From: Deltaproteobacteria bacterium
GTDB lineage: Bacteria > Myxococcota > Myxococcia > Myxococcales > SZAS-1
Length of the DNA: 64,000 nt
Reading direction: 5' to 3'
NCBI GenBank assembly: GCA_018266075.1
Contig: JAFEBB010000005.1
Location: 62,001 to 126,000, forward strand
Shown here: in pieces, positions 37,242-44,818 of the stretch
Position numbering within the stretch: position 1 is the stretch's first letter
Layout of the letters: each line of letters opens with the position of its first letter
Made by a program: the position numbers and the translations under genes
The notes under the pieces: model-generated
The model's database searches: none
Seen by the model: the letters and a program-made list of their open reading frames with translations, nothing else
What the model was told of the DNA's origin: nothing

Positions 37242-39914
37242 CTAGCGCCGACGACGACCGAGCAGCGTCAGCGCGAGCGCCACCAGCCCGAGCAGCGAGG
37301 TGCCGCCCGCCGCCGTGCCGCAGCCGTAGCAAGGCGTGCCGCCCTCGCAGTTGGCCTTGTGCGCAGGCTGCGTGGTGCCACCCGCCGGCGGGACGATGCC
37401 CGAGGTCGCCACGGTCTCCGCGCCACGCCAGGTCGACGCGCCCACGTTGCCCGCCTCGTCCATCACCTCGACGGTGAGCTTGCCCGCCTCGGTGATGGCC
37501 TGCGCGTCGATCGGCCGCGCCATGCCCCAGCTGCTCGGCGCGTCGTTGCCGACGGTGTAGCGGTACTGGAGCGCCTGCGGACCGGTCACGTTGTCGAGCG
37601 CCGCGACGCTGAACTGGCCCGAGCCATCGCGCGTGAGGTGCACGGCCGGCGCCTCCCAGTCGACCAGGAAGTCGAGCCGCACGGGCTGCGGATCCGCGAT
37701 GCCCTTGCCGTGCGCAGGACGCCCGCGCACGTCGATGACGTGGTGGCCCTCGATGAGCAGCCGCGGATCGGTGGCCACGAGCTGCGGCCCGGGCTTGAAC
37801 GTCGTCCAGAGGCCCTCGTCGATCCGGTAGTCGTACTCCACGTCGCCCTCGAAGCCCGTGGCGCCCACGGCGATCGTCGCCGACGGCCAGGGCAGCTTCT
37901 GGCCCGCGGGCGGATGCAGCTGCGCCGCGCTGGGGATGAAGGTCTGCACGATCTGCGCGCGCGTGTGCACCGACGCGGCGTCGCACTGGCCCGCGAGCTC
38001 GAGGTTTCCGTACAGGCCGAGGTCGTCGAAGCTGGTGCCCCCGCGGTTGCCGATGCCCTGCAGCCCGTCGATGTGCACCGCGAACCCGGACACGCTTGGC
38101 ACGGCGATCGGCTTGAGCGCAGAAGCGAGCGCCGGCTGCGCCAGGCCAATCACCGCCGGGATCAGGCCCTGCAGCACCGAGGGATCCTCGGCCAGGAGCT
38201 CCGAGCCCGAGGGCGCGTGGGTCACGGTGATGAGGTTGTGCAGGTCGCCGAGCGCCGGCGTGATGCCCTGGGGGCAGCCGTCGACGATGAGCGACATCGG
38301 CAGCTGGATATCGAGCGTGAGCGTGAAGAGCCGGCTCCAGCGGTCCTCGATGAGCGCGTAGATGTCGATGTCCACGTCGTGCAGCGTGACCGTGAGCAGC
38401 GGGTCGATCGGCATGTTCGTGGTGGGGTCGTAGGTGCCCTCGCCAATGTCGATGGTCGGAGCCTGCAGCGGCCGCAGCGCGACCATCATCGGCGCGTCCT
38501 GCGTCGCCGAGCCCGCAAGCAAGCCGAGGCTGGGCAAGAACGTCTTGAACAGGCCCGTGTTCAAGAGATCAATCTGCTGGCCGGAGATGGCGATGCAGAG
38601 CGCGCCCGAGCGGTGCGCCGAGTACAGCGCCTCGTTCAGGAAGTAATCCGACACGCCCAGGCCAAGCTGGTAGCCGCCGTCGGGCTCCGTGGCCTCGAAG
38701 TTGGGGACCGGCGGCGCCGTGCCGCTTGGTGGCGCCAGATCCGGCACGCACGGGGCCACCGCGTTCGCCTCGCCGCCGGTAAAGCTCTCCGCACCGCCGA
38801 TGAGTCCGAGCGTCAGGCCCGCATTGGGAGCGGTGGCGTCGGCCGAGTCCACGTTGCCGCCGGCGACGGCGGAGATGGCCAGCTCCGAGTCGGCCGGCAC
38901 GCCGTAGTTTCCGAGCAGCGCGCCCGGCGAGATGATGCCCTCGAGGCCCGCCATGAGCGGCAGGCACTGGCCGCTGATCTGACACGTGCCGCTCTGGCAG
39001 GTCGAGTCCTGGCCGCCGTTCTGGCCGTCGGGGCACACCGCCTGGCCCGCGGCGCCGCACTTGCGGCAGGTCTGGGCGGCCACGAGGCTCTGCACCTGCG
39101 CGTCGATCGTCGACTGCAGCTGCTGGATGATGAAGTTCAGCAGGAACGAGAGGTCCTGCGTGGCGAAGTTGGCGATGGAGAAGGTGATGTCGCCGCAGCA
39201 GTTGTCGCCGCCCAGCGACAGGTCGCTGACGTCGAGGTTGCCCAGGCCCTGGATGCTGTCGACGGAGAACGAGAGCACCGGGTGCGTGGGATCGGTGCGC
39301 GGATCGAGCGTGAGGTTCAGGTTCACGGTGAGCGGCAGCGGGTTGCTGCTGCTGTCGAAGTTGATGTGACCTTCCATGAAGCTGTCGCCGAGGAAGCAAA
39401 CGTCGCAGACGGTCTCGTCCTGGGTGCGCACCGGGATGGTGCCGGTCTGCACCGTGACCGTGGCCGCCAGGGTGACGACGCCTTCGCTGCCCGGGTTGCC
39501 CGAGGTCTGCGGCTCGATGCCGAAGTCGAGGATGTGCGCCTGCACGTCGCAGGGCGCGGGGTTGCTCGCGCACTGGTCGAAGTTGCGATCGCACAGCCAG
39601 GTGGTGCCCAGCACCGGCAGGCTCGTCGACTGGCACGCCACGGGGATGTGGATCGTCGTGTCGGTCTGGTTGAGCGCCGTCTCGAGCAGCTGCTGCCAGT
39701 TGGTGTTCAGGTAGTCGAAGCCCGCTTGCGAGATCTTCACGTCGACCGAGTTATTGGTCTTCGGGCCTTCGTAGTTCGCAATGGTGCCGTTGGGGCCAGG
39801 GATCGGCGACATGCAGCTGCCGCACGAGAGTCCGCCGCCTCCGCCCGAGCATGCGCCGAGCGTGAGATAGAGCAGGACCAGCATCCGCGTGTGCCGAACG
39901 CGGAACGAGCTCAT
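37242..39914 (-). CDS. large lipoprotein with MYXO-CTERM-like sorting tail
   Basis: This is an 890-residue exported protein. The N-terminus has a lipobox (LTLGAC) followed by a Gly run and GLSCGSC. The long middle is rich in beta structure and Cys pairs (CRKCGAAGQAVC, CQSGTCQISGQC). Its closing domain reads like an immunoglobulin-like fold. The C-terminus carries CYGCG, then a hydrophobic helix and RRRR (TAAGGTSLLGLVALALTLL), which matches the MYXO-CTERM sorting pattern. ATG 39914 follows GGGGAGG. Having both a lipobox and a MYXO-CTERM-like tail is unusual. The function of the body is unknown. Confidence 0.8.
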   Translation of the reverse strand: MSSFRVRHTRMLVLLYLTLGACSGGGGGLSCGSCMSPIPGPNGTIANYEGPKTNNSVDVKISQAGFDYLNTNWQQLLETALNQTDTTIHIPVACQSTSLPVLGTTWLCDRNFDQCASNPAPCDVQAHILDFGIEPQTSGNPGSEGVVTLAATVTVQTGTIPVRTQDETVCDVCFLGDSFMEGHINFDSSSNPLPLTVNLNLTLDPRTDPTHPVLSFSVDSIQGLGNLDVSDLSLGGDNCCGDITFSIANFATQDLSFLLNFIIQQLQSTIDAQVQSLVAAQTCRKCGAAGQAVCPDGQNGGQDSTCQSGTCQISGQCLPLMAGLEGIISPGALLGNYGVPADSELAISAVAGGNVDSADATAPNAGLTLGLIGGAESFTGGEANAVAPCVPDLAPPSGTAPPVPNFEATEPDGGYQLGLGVSDYFLNEALYSAHRSGALCIAISGQQIDLLNTGLFKTFLPSLGLLAGSATQDAPMMVALRPLQAPTIDIGEGTYDPTTNMPIDPLLTVTLHDVDIDIYALIEDRWSRLFTLTLDIQLPMSLIVDGCPQGITPALGDLHNLITVTHAPSGSELLAEDPSVLQGLIPAVIGLAQPALASALKPIAVPSVSGFAVHIDGLQGIGNRGGTSFDDLGLYGNLELAGQCDAASVHTRAQIVQTFIPSAAQLHPPAGQKLPWPSATIAVGATGFEGDVEYDYRIDEGLWTTFKPGPQLVATDPRLLIEGHHVIDVRGRPAHGKGIADPQPVRLDFLVDWEAPAVHLTRDGSGQFSVAALDNVTGPQALQYRYTVGNDAPSSWGMARPIDAQAITEAGKLTVEVMDEAGNVGASTWRGAETVATSGIVPPAGGTTQPAHKANCEGGTPCYGCGTAAGGTSLLGLVALALTLLGRRRR

Positions 39915-40003
39915 GTGTGCCTCCCCGGGTGGACGCCGGCCGACCAAGCGGTCACCCTAGTGTTTCCAGGGGTCTGCGGTCACTGCGCAGCGCGTCACGA
40001 ACT

Positions 40004-40861
40004 TCAGTTTTCCGCGGGCTTGGCGATCCCGGCGGCTTCGTTGAGGCGGCCGCTGCGAAAAGGCTCGAGATCCACGGTGACGAACTTGAAGCCGCGCTTC
40101 GCCAGCGCCTGCTGCGCGGCCGCGCGCACGTCGGGATCGAGCATCTTCGGGAGCTCTTCGGCGGACAGCTCGATGCGCGCGATGTCGCCGTGGTAGCGCA
40201 CGCGGAAGTCGCGCAGCCCGAGGGCGCGCAGATCTTTTTCCGACGAGCCAATCTGCGTGAGCCGCTCCACGGTCACGCTCGTGCCGTACGGCAAGCGCGA
40301 GGCGAGGCAGGGCGTCTGCGGCTTGTCCCAGGTCGGCAAACCCAGCAGCAGCGAGTGCGCGCGGACTTCGGCCTTCGTGAGCCCGGCCGCCGCGAGCGGG
40401 CTCTTCACGCGGTGCTCTTCGGCGGCGCGGTGACCGGGGCGATAGTCCTTCTTGTCGTCGGCGTTGAAGCCGTCGACGACGGCCGCGAGCTTCAGCTCCG
40501 CCTGCTTCGCGTCGCAGATCGAGTACAGCTCGCTCTTGCAGAAGTAGCAGCGGTTGGTCGGGTTCGCGGCGTAGGCCGGATTGTTGAGCTCGTTCGAGTC
40601 GACCACCACGTGCTTCGCGCCGATCTTCTTCGCGAGCGCTTCCGCCTCGGCGCGCTCGTCGGGCGCGACCGACGGAGAGATGGCAGTCAGCGCGATCGCC
40701 CTGTCGCCAAGCTCCTCGACCGCGACCTTGAGGACCAGCGTCGAGTCCACGCCGCCCGAGAACGCGACGAGCACCGATCCGAGCTCGCGCAGCTGCGCGC
40801 GCATGGCGGCGAGCTTGGGCGCGCTCGACGCAGCGAGCGCTCGGGCATCAGCCTCGTTCAT
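40004..40861 (-). CDS. larE: LarE-like ATP-dependent sulfurtransferase
   Basis: This is a 285-residue PP-loop enzyme. The ATP-pyrophosphatase motif VAFSGGVDSTL is near residue 36. The family marker PCLASRLPYG (about 187) contains the Cys that in LarE is the sacrificial sulfur donor or a cluster ligand. NRCYFCKSELY (about 105) supplies two more Cys, so three conserved Cys are present, as in LarE proteins reported to carry a [4Fe-4S] cluster. LarE makes the nickel-pincer cofactor with LarB and LarC, neither of which is here. It sits behind cysC on the same strand, in a sulfur-related group. Confidence 0.85.
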   Translation of the reverse strand: MNEADARALAASSAPKLAAMRAQLRELGSVLVAFSGGVDSTLVLKVAVEELGDRAIALTAISPSVAPDERAEAEALAKKIGAKHVVVDSNELNNPAYAANPTNRCYFCKSELYSICDAKQAELKLAAVVDGFNADDKKDYRPGHRAAEEHRVKSPLAAAGLTKAEVRAHSLLLGLPTWDKPQTPCLASRLPYGTSVTVERLTQIGSSEKDLRALGLRDFRVRYHGDIARIELSAEELPKMLDPDVRAAAQQALAKRGFKFVTVDLEPFRSGRLNEAAGIAKPAEN

Positions 40862-40910
40862 GGACGGACAGACCTCGTGCGTGCGGTTCGAGACTAACCC
40901 GCGCGCTGAG

Positions 40911-40970
40911 CTAGCGCTTCAAGACGCGACCGATGAAGCCCAGCAGGCGCTTCACTTGGCCTTTTTTTTA
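40911..40970 (-). other. candidate programmed -1 frameshift site at cysC end
   Basis: On the minus strand cysC runs GCT AAA AAA AAG GCC AAG TGA. The last A of the first Lys codon plus the next two codons form A_AAA_AAG, the dnaX-type slippery heptamer. After a -1 slip the frame continues as GQVKRLLGFIGRVLKR and TAG at 40911-40913, with strong G/C third positions. A GCGCT/AGCGC hairpin lies downstream at about 40917-40903. The eight-A run could also be a sequencing or assembly indel site. Confidence 0.5.
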
Positions 40971-41746
40971 GCGGCCTTCACGGTCTTCGCGGCGCGAGCA
41001 GCCGGACGGGCCTTGCTGCCGCTCTTGTCAGGGCGGCGCGCGGCGGGCGCGGCCTTGGCCTTGGCCTCGGGCTTCGCGGCCGGCTTGGCGGCGGCGGGCG
41101 CGGGCTTCGGCGTGGTGCCGGTGCGGATGTCGGCGGGCTTGGCGCCCTTGGTCTTCTTGCCGGGCTTGCCGCGCTTCATCGACTTGCCCGCGAGGAGGTG
41201 CACCTCTTCGCCGCGCAGGTAGCCGAGGTCGAGCAGGCTCTGGAAGATGCGGTCGGCGGCCTCGGCGACGGCCTCGGAGTCGGTGCGGACCACGACCTCG
41301 GGGTTCGAGGGCGGCTCGTACGGATCGGTGATGCCCACGAAGTTCGGGATCTCGCCGGTCATGGCCTTCTTGTACCGGCCGGTGGTGTCGCGGCTGATGA
41401 GCACCTCGACCGGGCAGTCGACGAAGACCTCCACAAAGCGGCCGATCTCGCGGCGAAGCTGGTCGCGCGCATCGCGGTACGGCGAAAGCGCCGGGACGAT
41501 GGCCACGCCCTGGGCGCGGGTGATGCCGCGCGCCGTGTAGCCGAGGCGCTTCACGAGCAGGTTGCGCTCTTCCTTGGTCTCGCCGAGGCCCTTGGCGAAC
41601 AGCTCCGCCGTCTCGTTGCCCTCGAGGACTTCAACCGGTCGGCCCAAGGCGTTGAAGCGACCCGCGAGGTACTTGGCCAGCGTGGTCTTGCCCGCGCCGT
41701 TCATGCCGGTGAGCCACACGGTGAAACCGGTCGAAGAGGTGGTCAT
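40952..41746 (-). CDS. cysC: adenylylsulfate (APS) kinase with Lys/Ala tail
   Basis: This is a 264-residue protein. Residues about 1-185 are an APS kinase that phosphorylates adenylylsulfate to PAPS: the P-loop TGMNGAGKTTLA (about 14), an FVDCPVEVLISRDTTG strand, and GEIPNFVGITDPYEPPSNPEV. Compared with usual GLSGSGKST the P-loop is variant but intact. A tail of about 75 residues rich in Lys, Ala and Pro follows. It ends at TGA 40952-40954 just after the heptamer A_AAA_AAG. Slipping back one base there would read GQVKRLLGFIGRVLKR and stop at 40911. ATG 41746 was chosen because the upstream residues are not APS-kinase-like. Confidence 0.85.
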   Translation of the reverse strand: MTTSSTGFTVWLTGMNGAGKTTLAKYLAGRFNALGRPVEVLEGNETAELFAKGLGETKEERNLLVKRLGYTARGITRAQGVAIVPALSPYRDARDQLRREIGRFVEVFVDCPVEVLISRDTTGRYKKAMTGEIPNFVGITDPYEPPSNPEVVVRTDSEAVAEAADRIFQSLLDLGYLRGEEVHLLAGKSMKRGKPGKKTKGAKPADIRTGTTPKPAPAAAKPAAKPEAKAKAAPAARRPDKSGSKARPAARAAKTVKAAKKKAK

Positions 41747-41949
41747 ATGTCCAAGCTCCAAATGCAAAAAGCGGCTTGATTCCGCCCAACTACGCCCCCG
41801 GAAGGCCCGCGCCGCGCCGGGAATCCCCAACTGGGGAGTGTCCCGGAACCTTCCGTTGCCGGGCCGGTGCTTTACCGGCCAAGCGCCCGAAAAAAGGGCA
41901 CACTCGTACCACGTTTTGCAAAGTTGAGCAAATGAAGGACGACTTTCGC
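41747..41949 (-). promoter_or_regulatory. structured leader of cysC
   Basis: This is the 203-bp gap ahead of cysC on the minus strand. Read in that direction it contains the hairpin GGCCGGT-AAAGC-ACCGGCC (41880-41862). It then has a nested stem in which CCGGGA and TCCCGG enclose CCCC-AGTT-GGGG (about 41848-41819). The two hairpins could be a terminator for the JAMM gene followed by a cysC leader, or a regulatory leader. No known riboswitch motif was recognised. Confidence 0.35.
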
Positions 41950-42387
41950 TCAGCCTGGGTGGCTGGTTGCTCGGGACTGGTGGCTGGCAGGCATCGGGAC
42001 GCTCGCCTCCGCGAAGTCCGCGCCAGTCCAGGTGAAAAGCCGCAGCTCGACGGTCTTTGTCCGAACCGAGAGAACGAGGTGGCGCACGTTCGGTAACACG
42101 GGTTCGCCATCGGCCAGTGCGAGGGTGCGATCCGCTTTTGAAAAATGAGCGTCGGCGTCGACGTGCGAGTGGAAGACGCAGACCACCGGCTCCGGACCCG
42201 AGAAGACTCGCAGCAGCTCTTTCGGCTCCAGAACGAAGTTCGTCCGCGGCGTCGGCGCGACATTGGCGATCGGCCGGGCGCTCACTCGCCCGGACGCTTC
42301 GCGCACGAACACACCGCAGCCTTCCCGCGGATATTCGGCCTCGCAGTGGGCCATCGCGGCCAACAGCGCCTCGGGCGGAAACGTCAT
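41950..42387 (-). CDS. JAMM/Mov34 metalloprotease (JAB)
   Basis: This is a 145-residue protein of the JAMM family, zinc peptidases that cleave isopeptide-like bonds and, in bacteria, amino-acid adducts on ubiquitin-like sulfur carriers. The full signature is present: the upstream Glu in EYPREGCGVFVRE (about 18-25), then H-S-H-x7-S-x2-D in FHSHVDADAHFSKADR (about 74-89). The ATG overlaps the TGA of the preceding E1-like gene by four bases, which implies coupled translation. Its nearest functional analogue is the Mec+ type peptidase that releases cysteine from CysO. The substrate here is unknown. Confidence 0.88.
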   Translation of the reverse strand: MTFPPEALLAAMAHCEAEYPREGCGVFVREASGRVSARPIANVAPTPRTNFVLEPKELLRVFSGPEPVVCVFHSHVDADAHFSKADRTLALADGEPVLPNVRHLVLSVRTKTVELRLFTWTGADFAEASVPMPASHQSRATSHPG

Positions 42388-42830
42388 CGGTGCGTGCAAG
42401 CGGGCAGGGCGACGTGCTCGAGCTTGGCGCCGACGATCTTCCACGCGCGCTCGACGGAACCCATTTCCAGAATCAGCCGCAGCGCTTCACTCGCCGCCAG
42501 CGACGCCGCGATTGAGCCCGACTCGAGCGGAAGTGGCCCGGAAGGCGTCCCGCGACACGACGCGCACGTCGCGCACACGAGCAGCACTTGTGAACCTTCC
42601 GCGCGGACCGTCACGCCGCGCTCGCCAATGCGAAGCTCGAGTCCTGGACCCGAGTGCGCGTCGACGCGCGCGCCCGCGGCGCTCAAGTAGTCGCCGGCGA
42701 GCTCCACGAACTGCCGCTCGCCGCGCACGTGCACTTCGGCCGCGAGCAGCTTCTCCTGGCCCACGCCGCCGACCTCGGGCAGCAGGATGTGCCGCGCGTA
42801 CCGCTGAATCTGGGCTTCGGAGAGCGGCAT
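42384..42830 (-). CDS. shrunken ThiF/MoeB-like (E1) protein lacking the nucleotide site
   Basis: This is a 148-residue protein. The N-terminus LSEAQIQRYARHILLPEVGG, then GQEKLLAAEVHV, is the conserved opening of ThiF/MoeB/HesA E1-like proteins, including the Arg that in MoeB homodimers reaches the ATP of the opposite subunit. The following Rossmann segment has lost the GxGGLG loop (VHVRGERQFVELAG), and the DxD/QR/PK/SDN core is missing. The sequence jumps to a Cys group CATCASC and to SGSIAASLAASEALRLIL, which matches the E1 C-terminal helix. It starts directly after the stop of the full ThiF-like gene (TAGATG) and overlaps the JAMM gene. Confidence 0.75.
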   Translation of the reverse strand: MPLSEAQIQRYARHILLPEVGGVGQEKLLAAEVHVRGERQFVELAGDYLSAAGARVDAHSGPGLELRIGERGVTVRAEGSQVLLVCATCASCRGTPSGPLPLESGSIAASLAASEALRLILEMGSVERAWKIVGAKLEHVALPACTHR

Positions 42831-43715
42831 CTAGCGCTTCTCCACGCGCACGCGGTGGCGCTCGGAATCCAGCGCGACGATCTCGCGCACCTGGTGGCCG
42901 TCTTCTTTCAACGAGCGGGGCACGTTGCGCAACGGCTCGTCGCCACGAAGGACGACGTCGAGCACCGTTCCCTTGGCGAGCGTCTCGAGCCGGAGCTTGG
43001 TTCGCACGTAGGTCATCGGGCAGCGCTCGGCGGTGATGTCGATGGCGAGCGGCGCGCACGTCGGACAATCCGCGCGCGGCGCCAGCTCGAGCTCGCGCGC
43101 TCGACCCGACTTCAAATCCACCGTCCGCAGCGTCGACGCCACGCGCTCACCGCGAAGAAGCTCGAGCGTCACCGCGGCCTGCATCGCGCCGAGCACGCCC
43201 ACCACCGCGCCGAGCACGCCCGCTTGCGCGCAGCTCGGAATCTCGTCGGCGGGCGGCTCCTGCTCGAAGAGACAGCGCACGCACGCGCCGCCTCGAAGAA
43301 CGGGCAAGAGCTGCCCCTGAAAGCGCAGCGCGCCCGCGTGCACGAGCGGAATCGCGAGCCGCATGGCGACGTCGGAGCAGAGGAACTTGGTCTCGAAGTT
43401 GTCCGAGCCGTCGAGGATGACGTCGTGGCCCGCGAAGAGCGCGGCGGCGTTCTCGGCTTCCACGCGGACGACGCGCGCGTCGATGGCGCACTCGGGCGCC
43501 TCGCGAAGGAGCTGCTCGCGCGCGACCTCGGCTTTCGGGCGGCCCACGTCGGCGTCGCGAAAGAGGATCTGGCGCTGGAGATTGGTGATGTCGACGTCAT
43601 CGTCGTCGACGAGCGTCAGCGCGCCCACGCCCGCGCGCGCGAGCACGAGCGCGGCCGGCGAGCCCAGCCCGCCCATGCCGATGATGAGCGCACGCTTGTG
43701 GCGAAGGAGTTCCAA
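42831..43715 (-). CDS. ThiF/MoeB-type E1 enzyme fused to a TusA domain
   Basis: This is a 294-residue protein. Residues 1-215 are an adenylating E1 core: IIGMGGLGSP (about 11), VDDDDVDITNLQRQILF with the catalytic Asp and Arg, GRPKAEVA, GSDNFETKFLCSD (about 108), and zinc CxxC pairs in CVRC and CPTC. Residues 218-294 are a TusA-like sulfur-carrier domain with ITAERCPMTYVRTKLRLE, where the catalytic Cys is followed by PMT rather than PMP. The usual N-terminal RYSRHILLP segment is absent. An in-frame stop upstream limits the start to TTG 43715 or a few codons before. The missing segment occurs in the next gene. Confidence 0.82.
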   Translation of the reverse strand: MELLRHKRALIIGMGGLGSPAALVLARAGVGALTLVDDDDVDITNLQRQILFRDADVGRPKAEVAREQLLREAPECAIDARVVRVEAENAAALFAGHDVILDGSDNFETKFLCSDVAMRLAIPLVHAGALRFQGQLLPVLRGGACVRCLFEQEPPADEIPSCAQAGVLGAVVGVLGAMQAAVTLELLRGERVASTLRTVDLKSGRARELELAPRADCPTCAPLAIDITAERCPMTYVRTKLRLETLAKGTVLDVVLRGDEPLRNVPRSLKEDGHQVREIVALDSERHRVRVEKR

Positions 43716-43800
43716 GCGGGGAATGAGTGCGCGGGAGGGCGCGGGAAGTCAATGCTTGGCGGGCGGGTCGGCGTACTTCGCGTTCGGCGCGGCCGACTGC

Positions 43801-43846
43801 AAACTCAAACGAAGAAGCGGGCCGGGAACGAATGTTCCCGACCCGC
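43801..43846 (-). terminator. terminator behind the 44.6-kb gene
   Basis: Read on the minus strand, GCGGGTCGGGAAC pairs with GTTCCCGGCCCGC (one T-G or mismatch position) around loop ATTC at 43830-43833. The T-containing tract TTCTTCGTTTGAGTTT follows. It lies between the upstream gene and the E1 gene and isolates the latter as its own unit. Confidence 0.7.
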
Positions 43847-43884
43847 CCGCACTTCCGACTTCACAGCAATCACAGCGCCGCGCT

Positions 43885-44637
43885 TCACGCGTGGGCCACC
43901 GCCTGCGGCCCCGTCGCCCCGTTGACCTGCACCACCGCGGGCGCCGCCACCGCGCCGGTGCTCGGCGCAGTCCCGTTCACGCTCGGCGGCGTGGGCGCGG
44001 GCTTCGACGGCTCGGTCGAGCTCGACTTCTTGGAGTTGCGCTTCAGCTTGGTGCGCGCCGTGTGGCCCTTCGGCGTGTTGAGGGTGATGTATTTCACGCA
44101 GGCCAGCTCGTACTCGCGCATGTTGAGCCGCGCCACGTTGGCCTGGTCCTCGAGCGCGCTCAGGTTCGCGTCGCTGCCCTTCACGTTGTCCGACTCCGCG
44201 CGCACCAGGGCCACGACCGTCTGCAGCTCGTGCGCCATCCGCTTCGCGCGCTCATCGTGGCCCTGAAGCACCTCGATGATCATGCTCGCAAACCCGAGCG
44301 GATCACTCTGCTCGAGCTTGCTCCGGACGGGGATCAGCTCCGAGAGCTTCGGCTCGACGAACCCGAGCAGCGCCCGGAACCCATCGATGACGCTGATGAG
44401 CATCTTGTTCATCGCCGCCACCCGAGCCTTGCTCTCGCGCTGCGCCTTGGCCTTCACCACCTGCTGAACCAGGTGCTGCCAGGTTGCGACCAACGCCGAC
44501 AGCTTGTCGCGCTGCTGGATGGCCTCGGGCGTGCCGATCTCGTCCAGGCCGGCCAACACCTTGCCGGCGCGTCCGAGATCGGCGCTGGAGTCCTGCTGCT
44601 GCACCTCGACATTCACCTTCGATGCGTCGTTCTTCAT
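43885..44637 (-). CDS. helical protein with Pro/Ser/Thr tail, unknown
   Basis: This is a 250-residue soluble protein starting at ATG 44637 after AAGGAG. Residues about 20-185 are predicted helical (for example AIQQRDKLSALVATWQHL, SKARVAAMNKMLISVIDG, FASMIIEVLQGHDERAKR). The last 65 residues are basic and then Pro/Ala/Thr-rich (ARTKLKRNSKKSSS, APTPPSVNGTAPSTG), ending QAVAHA. No family was recognised. A terminator closes the gene. Confidence 0.65.
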   Translation of the reverse strand: MKNDASKVNVEVQQQDSSADLGRAGKVLAGLDEIGTPEAIQQRDKLSALVATWQHLVQQVVKAKAQRESKARVAAMNKMLISVIDGFRALLGFVEPKLSELIPVRSKLEQSDPLGFASMIIEVLQGHDERAKRMAHELQTVVALVRAESDNVKGSDANLSALEDQANVARLNMREYELACVKYITLNTPKGHTARTKLKRNSKKSSSTEPSKPAPTPPSVNGTAPSTGAVAAPAVVQVNGATGPQAVAHA

Positions 44638-44818
44638 TGTGTGCTCCTTTGTGTCGCCGGCTCATGCCGACGATGGGGAGCTGAAGAGCAGGGCGTGTGC
44701 CGCGAGTGAACCGCGCGAAATCGCGTGATCGGGCGTGGACGCCGCGGCCCGTTTCGGTCAGGCGCTGCCCGATTCGGGCCGCGGAGCACATCCGCATCGA
44801 GATCGCGCGCTCCATAAA

